Assembly: GCF_007829035.1 (NCBI RefSeq)
Contig: NZ_VIVQ01000001.1
Location: 310,001-374,000, forward strand
DNA length: 64,000 nucleotides
Direction: 5' to 3'
Source: Rudaeicoccus suwonensis
Lineage (GTDB): Bacteria; Actinomycetota; Actinomycetes; Actinomycetales; Dermatophilaceae
Notes under the pieces: generated by a model
The model's database searches: none
The model's input: the letters and a program-made list of their open reading frames with translations, nothing else
Told to the model about the DNA's origin: nothing
Position numbers and translations under genes: made by a program
In this document: positions 35,142-43,805 of the stretch, in pieces
How positions within the stretch are numbered: position 1 is the first letter of the stretch
Layout: each line of letters starts with the position of its first letter

Positions 35142-36821
35142 GTGAACTCGGGGGTGGATGGCTCGCAGCAGGCTGAGGTGCCGATGCCTGAGCAGGGGGG
35201 ACAGCGGGCCGTCACCGAACCTCGGGGCAGTCGACGGTTGCGGTGGGAGTCGCACATCGGAGCATTCCTGCAGCGAATCGCCGGCGGTTATCTGGCTCTG
35301 GTCGGCCTGGGGGTGCTCATCACGCCGGTGCGCTCGCCGAGCGGTTACTCCGCCGTCGCCGCCGCAGCGATCGCGGTGCTCACCGTGGCGGTCTGGTGCT
35401 GGTGGTTCGTCGCACGGCGCCGCCGGACCGACCGTTCGCCGCGTGTCACGGGACGGTACGGTCTGGCCTTCGGCGTCGTCCTTGCGGCCGTCCTCAGTGC
35501 GTTCAGCGCCGTGATCGCGATCTCACAGACGTATGTCGTGACGTGGGACGCGGGGGTGATTCGGGACGGTGCCGCGGTCCACCGGCTGCCCGCGTATCTC
35601 GCGAAGTACTTCGAGATGTACTCCAACAACATCCCCATGCTCTACATCGCTCGGCACGTGCGATCCGCCGGTGCCCATGTCGGCCTGGGGTACTCCGGAT
35701 CGTTCGTGGTCCTCAACACCGCCTGTCTTTTCGTGACCCTGGTGGCGGTGCACCTCCTCGTGCGCCGGCTGACCGGTGACGGGCCGGGCATGGTGGCGCA
35801 GGTGCTGACTGTCGTCTTCGTCGGCATCTCACCGTGGATGGTGGTGGGCTACACCGATGTGCTGTGTATGCCGTGCGTCATGGTCGGGCTCGTGCTTGCG
35901 GCGTACGCCGCCCACGCCCGCCGACTGCGCACGCAGACAGCCTGCTATTTCGGGTGCTGCATCGTCATCGGCGTCGGCATGCTGCTCAAACCGACAGCGG
36001 TGATCGTGCTGATCGCTGCGGCAGCGGCATTGCTTGCCACGGTCGTCCGACGGCACCGGGGCCGGAGGCTGGTCATCGGGTTGCTGGTCATCGTGGTGGG
36101 CGCGGGTCTGTGCGCCGGAACCGAGATGTCCGGTTCGAAGTTCGCGATCGATCGTGTGGGCCTGAGCGGTCAGGCGATCAACTCCAGCCCTGCGACACCG
36201 CTCAGCTTCATCGCCGGTGGGTTGCTGGAAGTCCACAGCAAGCACGGCACGACGTACGGCGGCTTCAACTACTCGCTCATCCGGCATGAGAACGGTAAGA
36301 CACCCGAGCAGGTCGACCGGATGTCCCGACACATCATCCGCGAGCAACTCGAGCAGCGCGGTGTCCTTGGAACCGTGGGCTACGAGTGGTCGAAATCGCG
36401 GTGGAACTGGGGTGACAGCACCTTCTGGGCATACCACGAAGGCTCGGACATCACCGCTCGGGTCATCGCTCATGGCCCGCTGGTGGCGACGGTGCGCGCG
36501 TGGAACCACCCCGGGGGTCGCTACTACCACCTGCACAACAGCGTCGGGAACGGCATCTGGTTCGGGCTGATCATGATCAGCGGATTCGGTCTGCTGATCA
36601 TGACCTACCGCAGGGATGTCGCCTTGGTCGCTCTCACCGTGCTCGGCATCGCGTTGTTCACCCTGATCTTCCAGGGGCGTTCGCGATACCTGCTGCCGTT
36701 CGTGCCGGCCGTCATCGTGCTGGTGTGTGCGCTGCCCGGAACGCGAGTTGCGCCATACGCTCGCAGGATTGCAGCGCGAGTGCCGTGGAACAGCTCCGCC
36801 GGGCAGGCGCCGACCGCGTAG
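35142..36821 (+). CDS. polytopic membrane protein resembling GT-C glycosyltransferases
   Basis: The 559-residue protein has a basic N-terminal tail of about 45 residues, then roughly ten or more hydrophobic segments. The first outside loop contains TWDAGVIRDGAAVHRLP, reminiscent of the acidic catalytic loop of GT-C enzymes that use polyprenyl-phosphate sugars, and a large outside loop lies between about residues 325 and 455 (from EMSGSKFAID to HNSVGNG). Near the end, FQGRSRYLLPFVPAVIVL is typical of this fold. I cannot name a substrate. The gene is monocistronic, has its own leaderless-type promoter and converges on rarD with a hairpin between. Confidence 0.65.
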   Translation: MNSGVDGSQQAEVPMPEQGGQRAVTEPRGSRRLRWESHIGAFLQRIAGGYLALVGLGVLITPVRSPSGYSAVAAAAIAVLTVAVWCWWFVARRRRTDRSPRVTGRYGLAFGVVLAAVLSAFSAVIAISQTYVVTWDAGVIRDGAAVHRLPAYLAKYFEMYSNNIPMLYIARHVRSAGAHVGLGYSGSFVVLNTACLFVTLVAVHLLVRRLTGDGPGMVAQVLTVVFVGISPWMVVGYTDVLCMPCVMVGLVLAAYAAHARRLRTQTACYFGCCIVIGVGMLLKPTAVIVLIAAAAALLATVVRRHRGRRLVIGLLVIVVGAGLCAGTEMSGSKFAIDRVGLSGQAINSSPATPLSFIAGGLLEVHSKHGTTYGGFNYSLIRHENGKTPEQVDRMSRHIIREQLEQRGVLGTVGYEWSKSRWNWGDSTFWAYHEGSDITARVIAHGPLVATVRAWNHPGGRYYHLHNSVGNGIWFGLIMISGFGLLIMTYRRDVALVALTVLGIALFTLIFQGRSRYLLPFVPAVIVLVCALPGTRVAPYARRIAARVPWNSSAGQAPTA

Positions 36822-36843
36822 GTATGACGCGCACCGTCATACC
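36821..36843. terminator. perfect 9-bp hairpin between convergent genes
   Basis: GGTATGACG and CGTCATACC flank a 5-base loop in the 24-bp gap between the GT-C-like gene and rarD. It could end transcription in both directions; there is no U tract on either side, so this is a guess from position. Confidence 0.45.
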
Positions 36844-36845
36844 AC

Positions 36846-37787
36846 TCAGATCGCGGCGGAGGTGGCGGCTCGTGCGAGACGGCGGGACCGGCCGGCGGCC
36901 CGCAGCGAGTCGAAGGTCAGCAGCGCCAGAGCGACCCACACGATGCCGAACCCGACCCAGCGGGCGAAATCCAGGTGCTCGCCGAGCAGCAGCACCCCGC
37001 ACAGCAGTTGCAGCACCGGCGTGACGAACTGCAGCAGTCCGATCGTCACCAGGGGGACGCGCCGGGCAGCCGCGGCGAACAGCAGCAGCGGCACCGCTGT
37101 CACGATGCCCGCGGTCAGCAGCAGCACCGCGTGACCGGCGCCGTGGGTGGTGAAGGTGGTGTCACCGCGCGCGGTGATGACGATCAGCACCACGACGGCG
37201 ATCGGCGTCAGTACGGTGCTCTCGGCGCCCAGGCTCTCAAGGGCGTCCATCGAGCCGCCGATGCGCTTCTTCATCAGACCGTATCCGGCGAAGCTCAGCG
37301 CCAGGACCACCGAGATCCAGGGCGGGTGGCCGTAGTCGATCGCCAGGTAGACGCACGCGACGATGCCGATGGCGACGGCGACCGACTGCATCACTCGCAA
37401 CTTCTCGCGCAGCACCAGCACCCCGAGCGCGACCGTCACGAGCGGGTTGAGGAAGTACCCGAGCGCCGCCTCGACCGTGTGGCCGGACACGACCGCCTGG
37501 ATGTAGACGGCCCAGTTGATCGCGATGAGCACCGCGGCGATGGTGATCGCGCCCAATTGCTGTGGATTGGCCAGCAATTCGCGCAGATAGCCGAGTCGCC
37601 GCTTTGCCGCCAGGGCGATCAGACAGAACACCATCGTCCAGATGATGCGGTGGCACAGGACCTCCCACGCGCCGGCAGGTTCGAGTGCCTTGAAGTAGAG
37701 CGGGAAGACTCCCCAGATCAGGTATGCCGCAAAGCCCAGCAGCGCACCGCGATTCCCCTCCGACTGCTTTTGCGAGGCGCTGGTCAC
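36846..37787 (-). CDS. rarD: EamA/RarD-type permease
   Basis: The 313-residue protein has ten predicted helices in two EamA repeats and the RarD-subfamily signature near the start (GFAAYLIWGVFPLYFKAL, then EVLCHRIIWTMVF). The second repeat contains LLQFVTPVLQLLCGVLLLGE. RarD proteins are drug/metabolite-type exporters of unassigned substrate (first noted for chloramphenicol sensitivity). The start overlaps the korB stop by 4 bp (ATGA), so it is cotranscribed with korAB, although no functional link is known. Confidence 0.9.
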   Translation of the reverse strand: MTSASQKQSEGNRGALLGFAAYLIWGVFPLYFKALEPAGAWEVLCHRIIWTMVFCLIALAAKRRLGYLRELLANPQQLGAITIAAVLIAINWAVYIQAVVSGHTVEAALGYFLNPLVTVALGVLVLREKLRVMQSVAVAIGIVACVYLAIDYGHPPWISVVLALSFAGYGLMKKRIGGSMDALESLGAESTVLTPIAVVVLIVITARGDTTFTTHGAGHAVLLLTAGIVTAVPLLLFAAAARRVPLVTIGLLQFVTPVLQLLCGVLLLGEHLDFARWVGFGIVWVALALLTFDSLRAAGRSRRLARAATSAAI

Positions 37788-38860
37788 GGCACCGTCCAGG
37801 TGTCACCGCCGTGCAGCAGGCTCATCAGGTCGGCGTCCGTAGCGGGGCCGGCGGGGGCGGCAGCGGCGACCTGGGCACGCACGCCGTCGTCATACGTCGG
37901 GCGCTCGACGTCGCGGAAGACGCCCATCGGCACGTGCGCCATCGACGGGTCGTCGAGGCGGGACAGGGCGAACGCCACACTCGGGTCGGTTGCGTGCGGG
38001 TCGTGCGTGACGACGGCAGCCGGATCAGCATCGGTCTCGGTGACCACCTCGAGGGTGCCGTCGTCACGCCGGACCACCACGCGTGCGCTGTCGCCGCTGC
38101 CGGAGCGGATCGGCTCACCCTCGGCGAGTCGCATGATGCGCGCCTCACGGGAGTCGGCGTCCTTGAGCACGTCGAACGCGCCGTCGTTGAAGATCGGGCA
38201 GTTCTGGTAGATCTCGACCAAGGCTGCGCCCCGGTGCTGCACCGCCGCCTGCAACACCGACGTCAGCTGAGCACGATCCGAATCCATAGCGCGCGCAACG
38301 AAGCTCGCCTCCGCGCCCAGTGCCAGCGAGACCGGGTTGAACGGCTGGTCGACCGAGCCGACCGGCGTCGACTTGGTGACCGCGCCGATGTCGGAGGTGG
38401 GGGAGTACTGCCCCTTGGTCAGGCCGTAGATCTTGTTGTTGAACAGCAGAATCGTGATGTTGACGTTGCGCCGCAGCGCGTGGATCAGGTGGTTGCCTCC
38501 GATCGACAGTGCGTCGCCGTCGCCGGTGACGACCCACACCGACAGATCGGGGCGGCTGGTGGCCAGGCCAGTCGCGATGGCCGGCGCGCGGCCGTGGATC
38601 GAGTGCATCCCGTAGGTGTCGAGGTAGTACGGGAAGCGGCTGGAGCAGCCGATGCCGGACACGAAGACGATGTTCTCGCGGCGCAGGCCCAGTTGTGGCA
38701 GGAAGCTCTGCACCGCGCTGAGGATGATGTAGTCGCCACACCCGGGGCACCAGCGGACCTCCTGGTCGGAGGTGAAGTCACGCTTGCTCTGGCTGTCGCC
38801 GTCAGCCAGCCGGGGCACGTCGGCGACACCGCTGGTCGGCATACCGAGTTCGATGGTCAT
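37784..38860 (-). CDS. korB: 2-oxoacid:ferredoxin oxidoreductase, beta (TPP) subunit
   Basis: KorB binds thiamine diphosphate in the CoA-dependent oxidation of 2-oxoglutarate (or another 2-oxoacid) with ferredoxin as acceptor. The 358-residue protein shows RWCPGCGDYIILSAVQ, with cysteines expected to help bind a 4Fe-4S cluster, and the TPP motif VTGDGDALSIGGNHLIHALR followed by NNKIYGLTKGQYSP. It follows korA after 3 bp. In mycobacteria KorAB supports an aerobic TCA-cycle variant, and the same role is likely. Confidence 0.93.
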   Translation of the reverse strand: MTIELGMPTSGVADVPRLADGDSQSKRDFTSDQEVRWCPGCGDYIILSAVQSFLPQLGLRRENIVFVSGIGCSSRFPYYLDTYGMHSIHGRAPAIATGLATSRPDLSVWVVTGDGDALSIGGNHLIHALRRNVNITILLFNNKIYGLTKGQYSPTSDIGAVTKSTPVGSVDQPFNPVSLALGAEASFVARAMDSDRAQLTSVLQAAVQHRGAALVEIYQNCPIFNDGAFDVLKDADSREARIMRLAEGEPIRSGSGDSARVVVRRDDGTLEVVTETDADPAAVVTHDPHATDPSVAFALSRLDDPSMAHVPMGVFRDVERPTYDDGVRAQVAAAAPAGPATDADLMSLLHGGDTWTVP

Positions 38861-38863
38861 GAC

Positions 38864-40714
38864 CTACAACTCCTCCAGCTGGTCGGTGATCACACCGGCG
38901 AGTTCGACTGCGGTGAAAGGAAGTCCGCGCACGGCGGTGTGACTGCGCACGTCGACCAGGTAGCGCGAACGCAGCAGCATCGTCAGCTGGCCGAGGTTCA
39001 TCTCTGGCACGACGACACGGTCATAGGAGCGCAGCACCGCGCCCAGGTTGGCCGGCATCGGCGCCAGATTGCGCAGGTGCGCCCGCGCGACGGATGCGCC
39101 GGTGGCACGTGCCAAGCGGGTAGCCGCCGCGATCGGGCCGTATGTCGATCCCCACCCGAGGACCAGCAGTCGCGCGTCGCCGGTGGGGTCGTCGACGGTG
39201 ACGTCGGGCACCTCGATGCCGTCGATCTTGGCCTGACGCAGCCGCACCATCGTGTCGTGGTTGGCAGGGTCGTAGCTGATCTCGCCGGTGCCGTCGGCCT
39301 TCTCGATGCCGCCGACGCGGTGTTCGAGACCTGGTGTGCCGGGGATCGCCCACGGTCGCGCGAGCCGCTCGTCACGGACGTACGGATGGAAAACTGGATT
39401 TCCGTTGGCATCAACGGCATTGGGCTCGGTTGCGAAGGTGACGTCGATGGTCGGCAGGTCGTCGAGTGCCGGCAGTCGCCATGGCTGAGAGCCGTTGGCG
39501 AGATATCCGTCGGACAGCACGATCACCGGGGTGCGGTACGTCGTTGCGATGCGCACGGCGTCCAGGGCCGCATCGAAGCAGTCGGCCGGTCCGTGAGGTG
39601 CGATGACCGCGACGGGTGACTCGCCATTGCGGCCGTAGAGCGCCTGCAGCAGATCGGCCTGCTCGGTCTTGGTGGGCAAACCTGTCGACGGTCCGCCGCG
39701 TTGCACGTCGACGATGACGAGGGGGAGCTCCAAAGAGACTGCCAGACCTATGGTTTCGGCCTTCAGTGCCAGGCCGGGGCCGCTCGTGGTCGTGACGCCG
39801 ATCGCCCCGCCGAAGGATGCGCCGAGCGCCGCCCCCACTGCCGCGATCTCGTCCTCCGCCTGGATCGTGGTGACGCCGAAGCGCTTCATCCGCGACAACT
39901 GGTGCAGCAGATCGGAGGCGGGCGTGATCGGGTAGCTGCCCAGCACCAACGGCAGGTGCGCGCGATGCGCGGCTGCGGTCAGACCGTAGGCGAGGGCCTG
40001 ATTGCCGGTGATGTTGCGATAGGTGCCGGGCGGCATGGTGGCCGGCGCGACGGTGTACTGCACCGAGAAGGCCTCGGTGGTCTCGCCATACGCGTGCCCG
40101 GCCCGCAGCGCGGTGAGGTTGGCCTCGAGGATGTCCGGCTGCTTGGCGAACTTCGTGGCGAGGAAGGCGCGGGTCCCGTCCAGCGGACGGGTGTACATCC
40201 ACGACAGCAGGCCTAGCGCAAACATGTTCTTCGCGCGTTCCTTGTCCTTGCGGGTCAGGTCGAAGTCGGCGAGGGCGTCGACGGTGATCGACGTCAGAGG
40301 CACCTCGTGCACCTGCCACGAGTCGAGTGAGCCGTCGGTGAGGGGATTGTCGGCATACGCGACCTTGCTCAGATTGCGCCCCGAGAACTCGTCGGTGTTG
40401 ACGATGATCGTGCTGCCGCGCGGCAGGTCGCCGAGGTTGGCCTTGAGCGCAGCGGGGTTCATCGCCACGAGCACGTCGGGGGCGTCGCCGGGTGTGAGGA
40501 CGTCGTGGTCGGCGAAGTGCACCTGGAAGCTGGAGACGCCCGGCAACGTGCCCTGTGGTGCGCGGATCTCGGCCGGGAAGTTGGGCAGTGTCGACAGGTC
40601 GTTGCCGAGAACTGCGGTCTCGCTGGTGAACCGGTCGCCGGTCATTTGCATGCCGTCGCCGGAGTCCCCGGCGAATCGGATGACGACGCTGTCGATGGTT
40701 GTGCTGATACTCAA
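38864..40714 (-). CDS. korA: 2-oxoacid:ferredoxin oxidoreductase, fused gamma-alpha subunit
   Basis: The 616-residue subunit fuses the gamma domain (residues 1-190: VVIRFAGDSGDGMQMTGDRF) to the alpha pyrimidine-binding domain (ITGNQALAYGLTAAAHRA onward, with GSYPITPASDLLHQLSRM and AEDEIAAVGAALGASFGGA). This fused form is the actinobacterial KorA. Translation begins at TTG 40714 with GGAGA 6 bp ahead. It diverges from a membrane protein gene whose start overlaps or abuts this region. Confidence 0.93.
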   Translation of the reverse strand: MSISTTIDSVVIRFAGDSGDGMQMTGDRFTSETAVLGNDLSTLPNFPAEIRAPQGTLPGVSSFQVHFADHDVLTPGDAPDVLVAMNPAALKANLGDLPRGSTIIVNTDEFSGRNLSKVAYADNPLTDGSLDSWQVHEVPLTSITVDALADFDLTRKDKERAKNMFALGLLSWMYTRPLDGTRAFLATKFAKQPDILEANLTALRAGHAYGETTEAFSVQYTVAPATMPPGTYRNITGNQALAYGLTAAAHRAHLPLVLGSYPITPASDLLHQLSRMKRFGVTTIQAEDEIAAVGAALGASFGGAIGVTTTSGPGLALKAETIGLAVSLELPLVIVDVQRGGPSTGLPTKTEQADLLQALYGRNGESPVAVIAPHGPADCFDAALDAVRIATTYRTPVIVLSDGYLANGSQPWRLPALDDLPTIDVTFATEPNAVDANGNPVFHPYVRDERLARPWAIPGTPGLEHRVGGIEKADGTGEISYDPANHDTMVRLRQAKIDGIEVPDVTVDDPTGDARLLVLGWGSTYGPIAAATRLARATGASVARAHLRNLAPMPANLGAVLRSYDRVVVPEMNLGQLTMLLRSRYLVDVRSHTAVRGLPFTAVELAGVITDQLEEL

Positions 40715-41603
40715 AGGGATCTCCTGGCTGGCGTTCAGCTTGCCAATCTACGTCGCGTGCGCGCGAGCGGCCGATGTGGTCTACGTGCTGGAATACCTGG
40801 CAACCACCGATCGAGTCGACAGGGGCGTGCGGGCCGTGTCCGGAAGTGATGGCAGCACCACGGTGCCGCTGATGCTGCTGCTGGCGGCCTTCGTGGTGAC
40901 CTTCCTCGTGACTCGGATGATCACCCGGTTGATCCGGTCGGGGCGAGGGCCGTTCAAGGACAACGTGACAGGTGACGGGGTGCACGTGCATCACGCGGTG
41001 CCCGGGCTCTTCCTGCTGCTCGTCGGCGCGGTCGTCAACACCGCCGCGTCAACTCCGGCGATCCGTTGCCTGGGTGCGATCGCGATCGGCGTCGGTGCCT
41101 CGCTGGTGCTCGACGAGTTCGCGCTGATCCTGCATCTGCAGGACGTCTACTGGTCCGGCGAAGGCCGAGCCTCGGTGCAGGCGGTCGTGCTCGTCGGTGT
41201 CTGTCTGAGCCTGGTGTGCCTGGGATTCGTGCCGGTCACCGGCTCGGACTTCCAGGGTGGTCCGGCCTTCGTGATCCCCACGGTCGTGTTGTTGGTCGTC
41301 TCCGTGTGGGCTGCGTGGATCTGCGCGCGCAAGGGGAAATACCGGCTGGCGTTGTTGTCGATCTTCTTCTTTCCGGTGGCCGTCGTCGGCGCGTGCCGGC
41401 TGGCTCGTCCCGGCTCGCCGTGGTTCCGCAAGAGGTACGCCGAAGGGTCGCGCAAGCGGCGGCGCGCGATCGCCCGTGTCGAGCGCTCGGACAAGCGGTG
41501 GAGCAAGCGGTGGATCTGGTTCGCCGACCTCATCGCCGGTGCGCCGCAGGAGCCTGACGGCGGATCGGGCGATGTCGAGAGGACTTCGACGAAGCGCTCT
41601 TAG
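40695..41603 (+). CDS. actinobacterial integral membrane protein, unknown function
   Basis: I do not recognise a named family. The protein has about six hydrophobic segments, a conserved-looking loop DGVHVHHAVPGLFLLLVG with three histidines, then LDEFALILHLQDVYWSGEGR, and a very basic C-terminal tail (KRRRAIARVERSDKRWSKRW). The His/Asp/Glu-rich stretch could bind metal, but that is speculation. The start is uncertain: ATG 40695 overlaps the 5' end of the divergent korA by 20 bp, and GTG 40776 would remove the first hydrophobic segment. It converges on ureD. Confidence 0.6.
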   Translation: MVVLILKGISWLAFSLPIYVACARAADVVYVLEYLATTDRVDRGVRAVSGSDGSTTVPLMLLLAAFVVTFLVTRMITRLIRSGRGPFKDNVTGDGVHVHHAVPGLFLLLVGAVVNTAASTPAIRCLGAIAIGVGASLVLDEFALILHLQDVYWSGEGRASVQAVVLVGVCLSLVCLGFVPVTGSDFQGGPAFVIPTVVLLVVSVWAAWICARKGKYRLALLSIFFFPVAVVGACRLARPGSPWFRKRYAEGSRKRRRAIARVERSDKRWSKRWIWFADLIAGAPQEPDGGSGDVERTSTKRS

Positions 41604-41612
41604 GGTGGTTGG

Positions 41613-41663
41613 GATGACGATCGCGTGTTGCCTGCAGCGACATACTCGTCAGTGATCGTCATC
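41613..41663. terminator. 10-bp inverted repeat between convergent genes
   Basis: GATGACGATC (41613-41622) and GATCGTCATC (41654-41663) are exact inverted copies separated by 31 bases, in the 73-bp gap between the membrane protein gene and ureD. A bidirectional terminator is possible, but the loop is long and there is no U tract. Confidence 0.3.
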
Positions 41664-41676
41664 TTGGCCATGTGCG

Positions 41677-42399
41677 TCAGGGCCGTCCGCGGAGTTCCTG
41701 CGACCACGAGCGCCACCGTTGGTCAAGGTCGGACTCGTGAGCGACCTCGGTCAGGACCCGTGCCAACGCACCCGGTCTCGCCAGGACGAAGTCGGTCGGC
41801 TGCAGGTCCTGTGGCTGCCACCCGACGGCCAGGAGCGTGTCGATCACCCGGTGCGGGCCCAGCACCCCGGGGTAGCCCCGGGCGGGCCGGTCGAGGTGCA
41901 GATCCTCGCGGATCGCGGGGCGATCGTCATACGTGACGGTCGTGCTGCACCGCAGGTCGCCGCCGAGCTCGCCGGTGCGGCCCAGCGCGACGGTGTCACG
42001 CAACAACAGCCGCCCGCCAGTCGCGACGTGTGCGACGAGCGAACGCTCGACGTCGGCGCCGTCGGACACGACCAGCGGCTTGGCATCCCAGCTGAGGATG
42101 CCGTCATCTTCGATCTGAACGCTGTTGTGCCAGAACGACTTGCGCCCTCGTCCGTGGTAGGCGACAGTGCCTGCGATGTCACGCAGGACGAGCTGTATGC
42201 CGCTGCCGACGGTGATGGCGACCTGCACCTCGTCGCCGCCGATCAGTGTCGCTCCGGTGGCGACCAGGGCGATCTCGGCGGTGGCGCCGTCGACGCGCAC
42301 GACGCGTGGCGACAGCAGCCCGGAGCCGAGGTCGAGCCGTAACTCGCCGGCGGTCGTCAGGCGCGCCACGATGCTGGTGGTGGCTGTTGCCGGTTGCAC
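41677..42399 (-). CDS. ureD: urease accessory protein UreD
   Basis: UreD is the scaffold that binds apo-urease and recruits UreF and UreG for nickel delivery. The 240-residue product (from GTG 42399) keeps the family layout: GELRLDLGSGLLSPRVVR at the N-terminus, then LRDIAGTVAYHGRGRKSFWHNSVQIEDDG and WDAKPLVVSDGADVERS. An open frame continues upstream into ureG, but the GTG with AGG 9 bp ahead matches the start of similarity. It is the last gene of the urease operon, 22 bp after ureG. Confidence 0.85.
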   Translation of the reverse strand: MQPATATTSIVARLTTAGELRLDLGSGLLSPRVVRVDGATAEIALVATGATLIGGDEVQVAITVGSGIQLVLRDIAGTVAYHGRGRKSFWHNSVQIEDDGILSWDAKPLVVSDGADVERSLVAHVATGGRLLLRDTVALGRTGELGGDLRCSTTVTYDDRPAIREDLHLDRPARGYPGVLGPHRVIDTLLAVGWQPQDLQPTDFVLARPGALARVLTEVAHESDLDQRWRSWSQELRGRP

Positions 42400-42421
42400 G
42401 GTGGTGAGCCTGCGGTGTCGG

Positions 42422-43114
42422 TCAGTGTGAGTGCGTGACGTCGCCGTGCGAATGCGGCGCCATCGGGCCCGGATCCTGTGCGACGTGTTCGCCGGAGGCA
42501 TAGTGCCCCAAGGTGTGCCGTACCCAGTCGCAGATCTGCGTGACGGACTCCGTGTCGAGGCGGCTGAGCCCGATCACCGGCCGCCCATCGCGGGCCGAAA
42601 ACCCTTGCTGCACCATCAGATCGGCGTCGACGCCGACGTATGCCGCAAGGTCGGTCTTGTTGACCACCAGCAGGTCGGCACGGGCGATGCCGGGTCCGCC
42701 CTTGCGCACGACATCCCCGCCGCCGGCGACGTCGAGCACGAAGATCTGCGCATCCACCAGAGCTGGTGAGAACGTCGCGGTCAGATTGTCGCCGCCGGAT
42801 TCGATGAGCACGACGTCAAGCCCTGGGAAGTCGCTCTCGAGGTCTTCGATGGCAATGGCGTTCATGGTGATGTCGTCGCGGATCGCGGTGTGCGGGCATG
42901 CGCCGGTCTCGACTGCGCGGATCCGCTGTGTGTCGAGCACACCTGCGGCACGCAGCATCCGGGCGTCCTCGTCGGTGTAGATGTCGTTGGTGACGACCCC
43001 GAGTTCGAGCTCGTCGGACAACTGTCGGCACAGCAGCGCGATGAGCGACGACTTGCCGGTGCCGACGGGGCCGGCGATGCCGAGTCGCATTGCGCGGGAG
43101 GGTTTTTCAGGCAC
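42422..43114 (-). CDS. ureG: urease accessory GTPase UreG, with His-rich C-terminus
   Basis: UreG hydrolyses GTP to drive nickel insertion. The P-loop is LGIAGPVGTGKSSLIALLC, followed by VVTNDIYTDEDARML, VETGACPHTAIRDD with the CPH nickel site, LIESGGDNLTATFSP and VVNKTDLAAYVG. The 230-residue form starts at GTG 43114, overlapping ureF by 8 bp with GAAGG ahead. The C-terminus ends in a His-rich tail (PHSHGDVTHSH), unusual in position since in many bacteria such a tract is found at the UreG N-terminus or in UreE, which is missing here. Confidence 0.94.
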   Translation of the reverse strand: MPEKPSRAMRLGIAGPVGTGKSSLIALLCRQLSDELELGVVTNDIYTDEDARMLRAAGVLDTQRIRAVETGACPHTAIRDDITMNAIAIEDLESDFPGLDVVLIESGGDNLTATFSPALVDAQIFVLDVAGGGDVVRKGGPGIARADLLVVNKTDLAAYVGVDADLMVQQGFSARDGRPVIGLSRLDTESVTQICDWVRHTLGHYASGEHVAQDPGPMAPHSHGDVTHSH

Positions 43115-43805
43115 GGAACAACCTTCGGGTCGACATGGCATGGGCGTGCTGCCACTGTTCCATCAGCGGTGCAGCGGAAGCGGGGATCTGATCGGGGGTG
43201 GTCAGGTGAGTGACTTCTTCGACGACGGCGTCGACCTGCGGGGCCGCGCGCAAGGCCCACACGACGGTGTCGGCCGGGTCGCAGGGCGTCAGTTTCAGCG
43301 CCGCAGCGCACACCGACTGCACGTCGTCGTGACAGATCACGTGTGCGAGTTCGGCTGCGGTCAAATCGAGTTCGGCTGCCAGCACCGCGACCGCGACCGG
43401 GCGAGGCAGCTGCGCCGTGTCCCCGACGGACTCGGTCCCCGTGGTGGCGAGACCAGCTCCGGCATACGGCTCGTCGTGCAGATGCAGATGCAGGTGCCGG
43501 TGCAGGCGCAGGTAACCCCGGCCCGCCTCCTGCGCGGTGCCTCGCATCTGTGCGCTGGGTACGCGCGCAGCCCACGCATCGACGACCGGTGCAAGCGGCG
43601 ACCCGGATCGCACCACGTGCAACGCCACGACTGCTGTGGCCGCGTCGGTCCGAACGCAGGTGCGCAGGCGCGCTGCGATGTATGCCGGGATGCTGTCGCG
43701 CCCGAGGCCTCCCGCCAGAGCCGCCTCCAGACCGGCCGACTGGGTGTGCCCACCTGTCGGCAGTCGCGCGTCGGCCAGCAGGAGCGCGGCAGATGACGTG
43801 GCCAT
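43107..43805 (-). CDS. ureF: urease accessory protein UreF, with Leu-His repeat
   Basis: UreF acts with UreD as the checkpoint that couples UreG to urease. The 232-residue all-helical protein has the family start LLLADARLPTGGHTQSAGLEAA and the C-terminal CHDDVQSVCAAALKLTP. An internal segment near residues 110-122 reads LHRHLHLHLHDE, an alternating Leu-His tract not typical of UreF that may bind metal. The ATG overlaps the ureC stop (ATGA). Confidence 0.9.
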   Translation of the reverse strand: MATSSAALLLADARLPTGGHTQSAGLEAALAGGLGRDSIPAYIAARLRTCVRTDAATAVVALHVVRSGSPLAPVVDAWAARVPSAQMRGTAQEAGRGYLRLHRHLHLHLHDEPYAGAGLATTGTESVGDTAQLPRPVAVAVLAAELDLTAAELAHVICHDDVQSVCAAALKLTPCDPADTVVWALRAAPQVDAVVEEVTHLTTPDQIPASAAPLMEQWQHAHAMSTRRLFRA

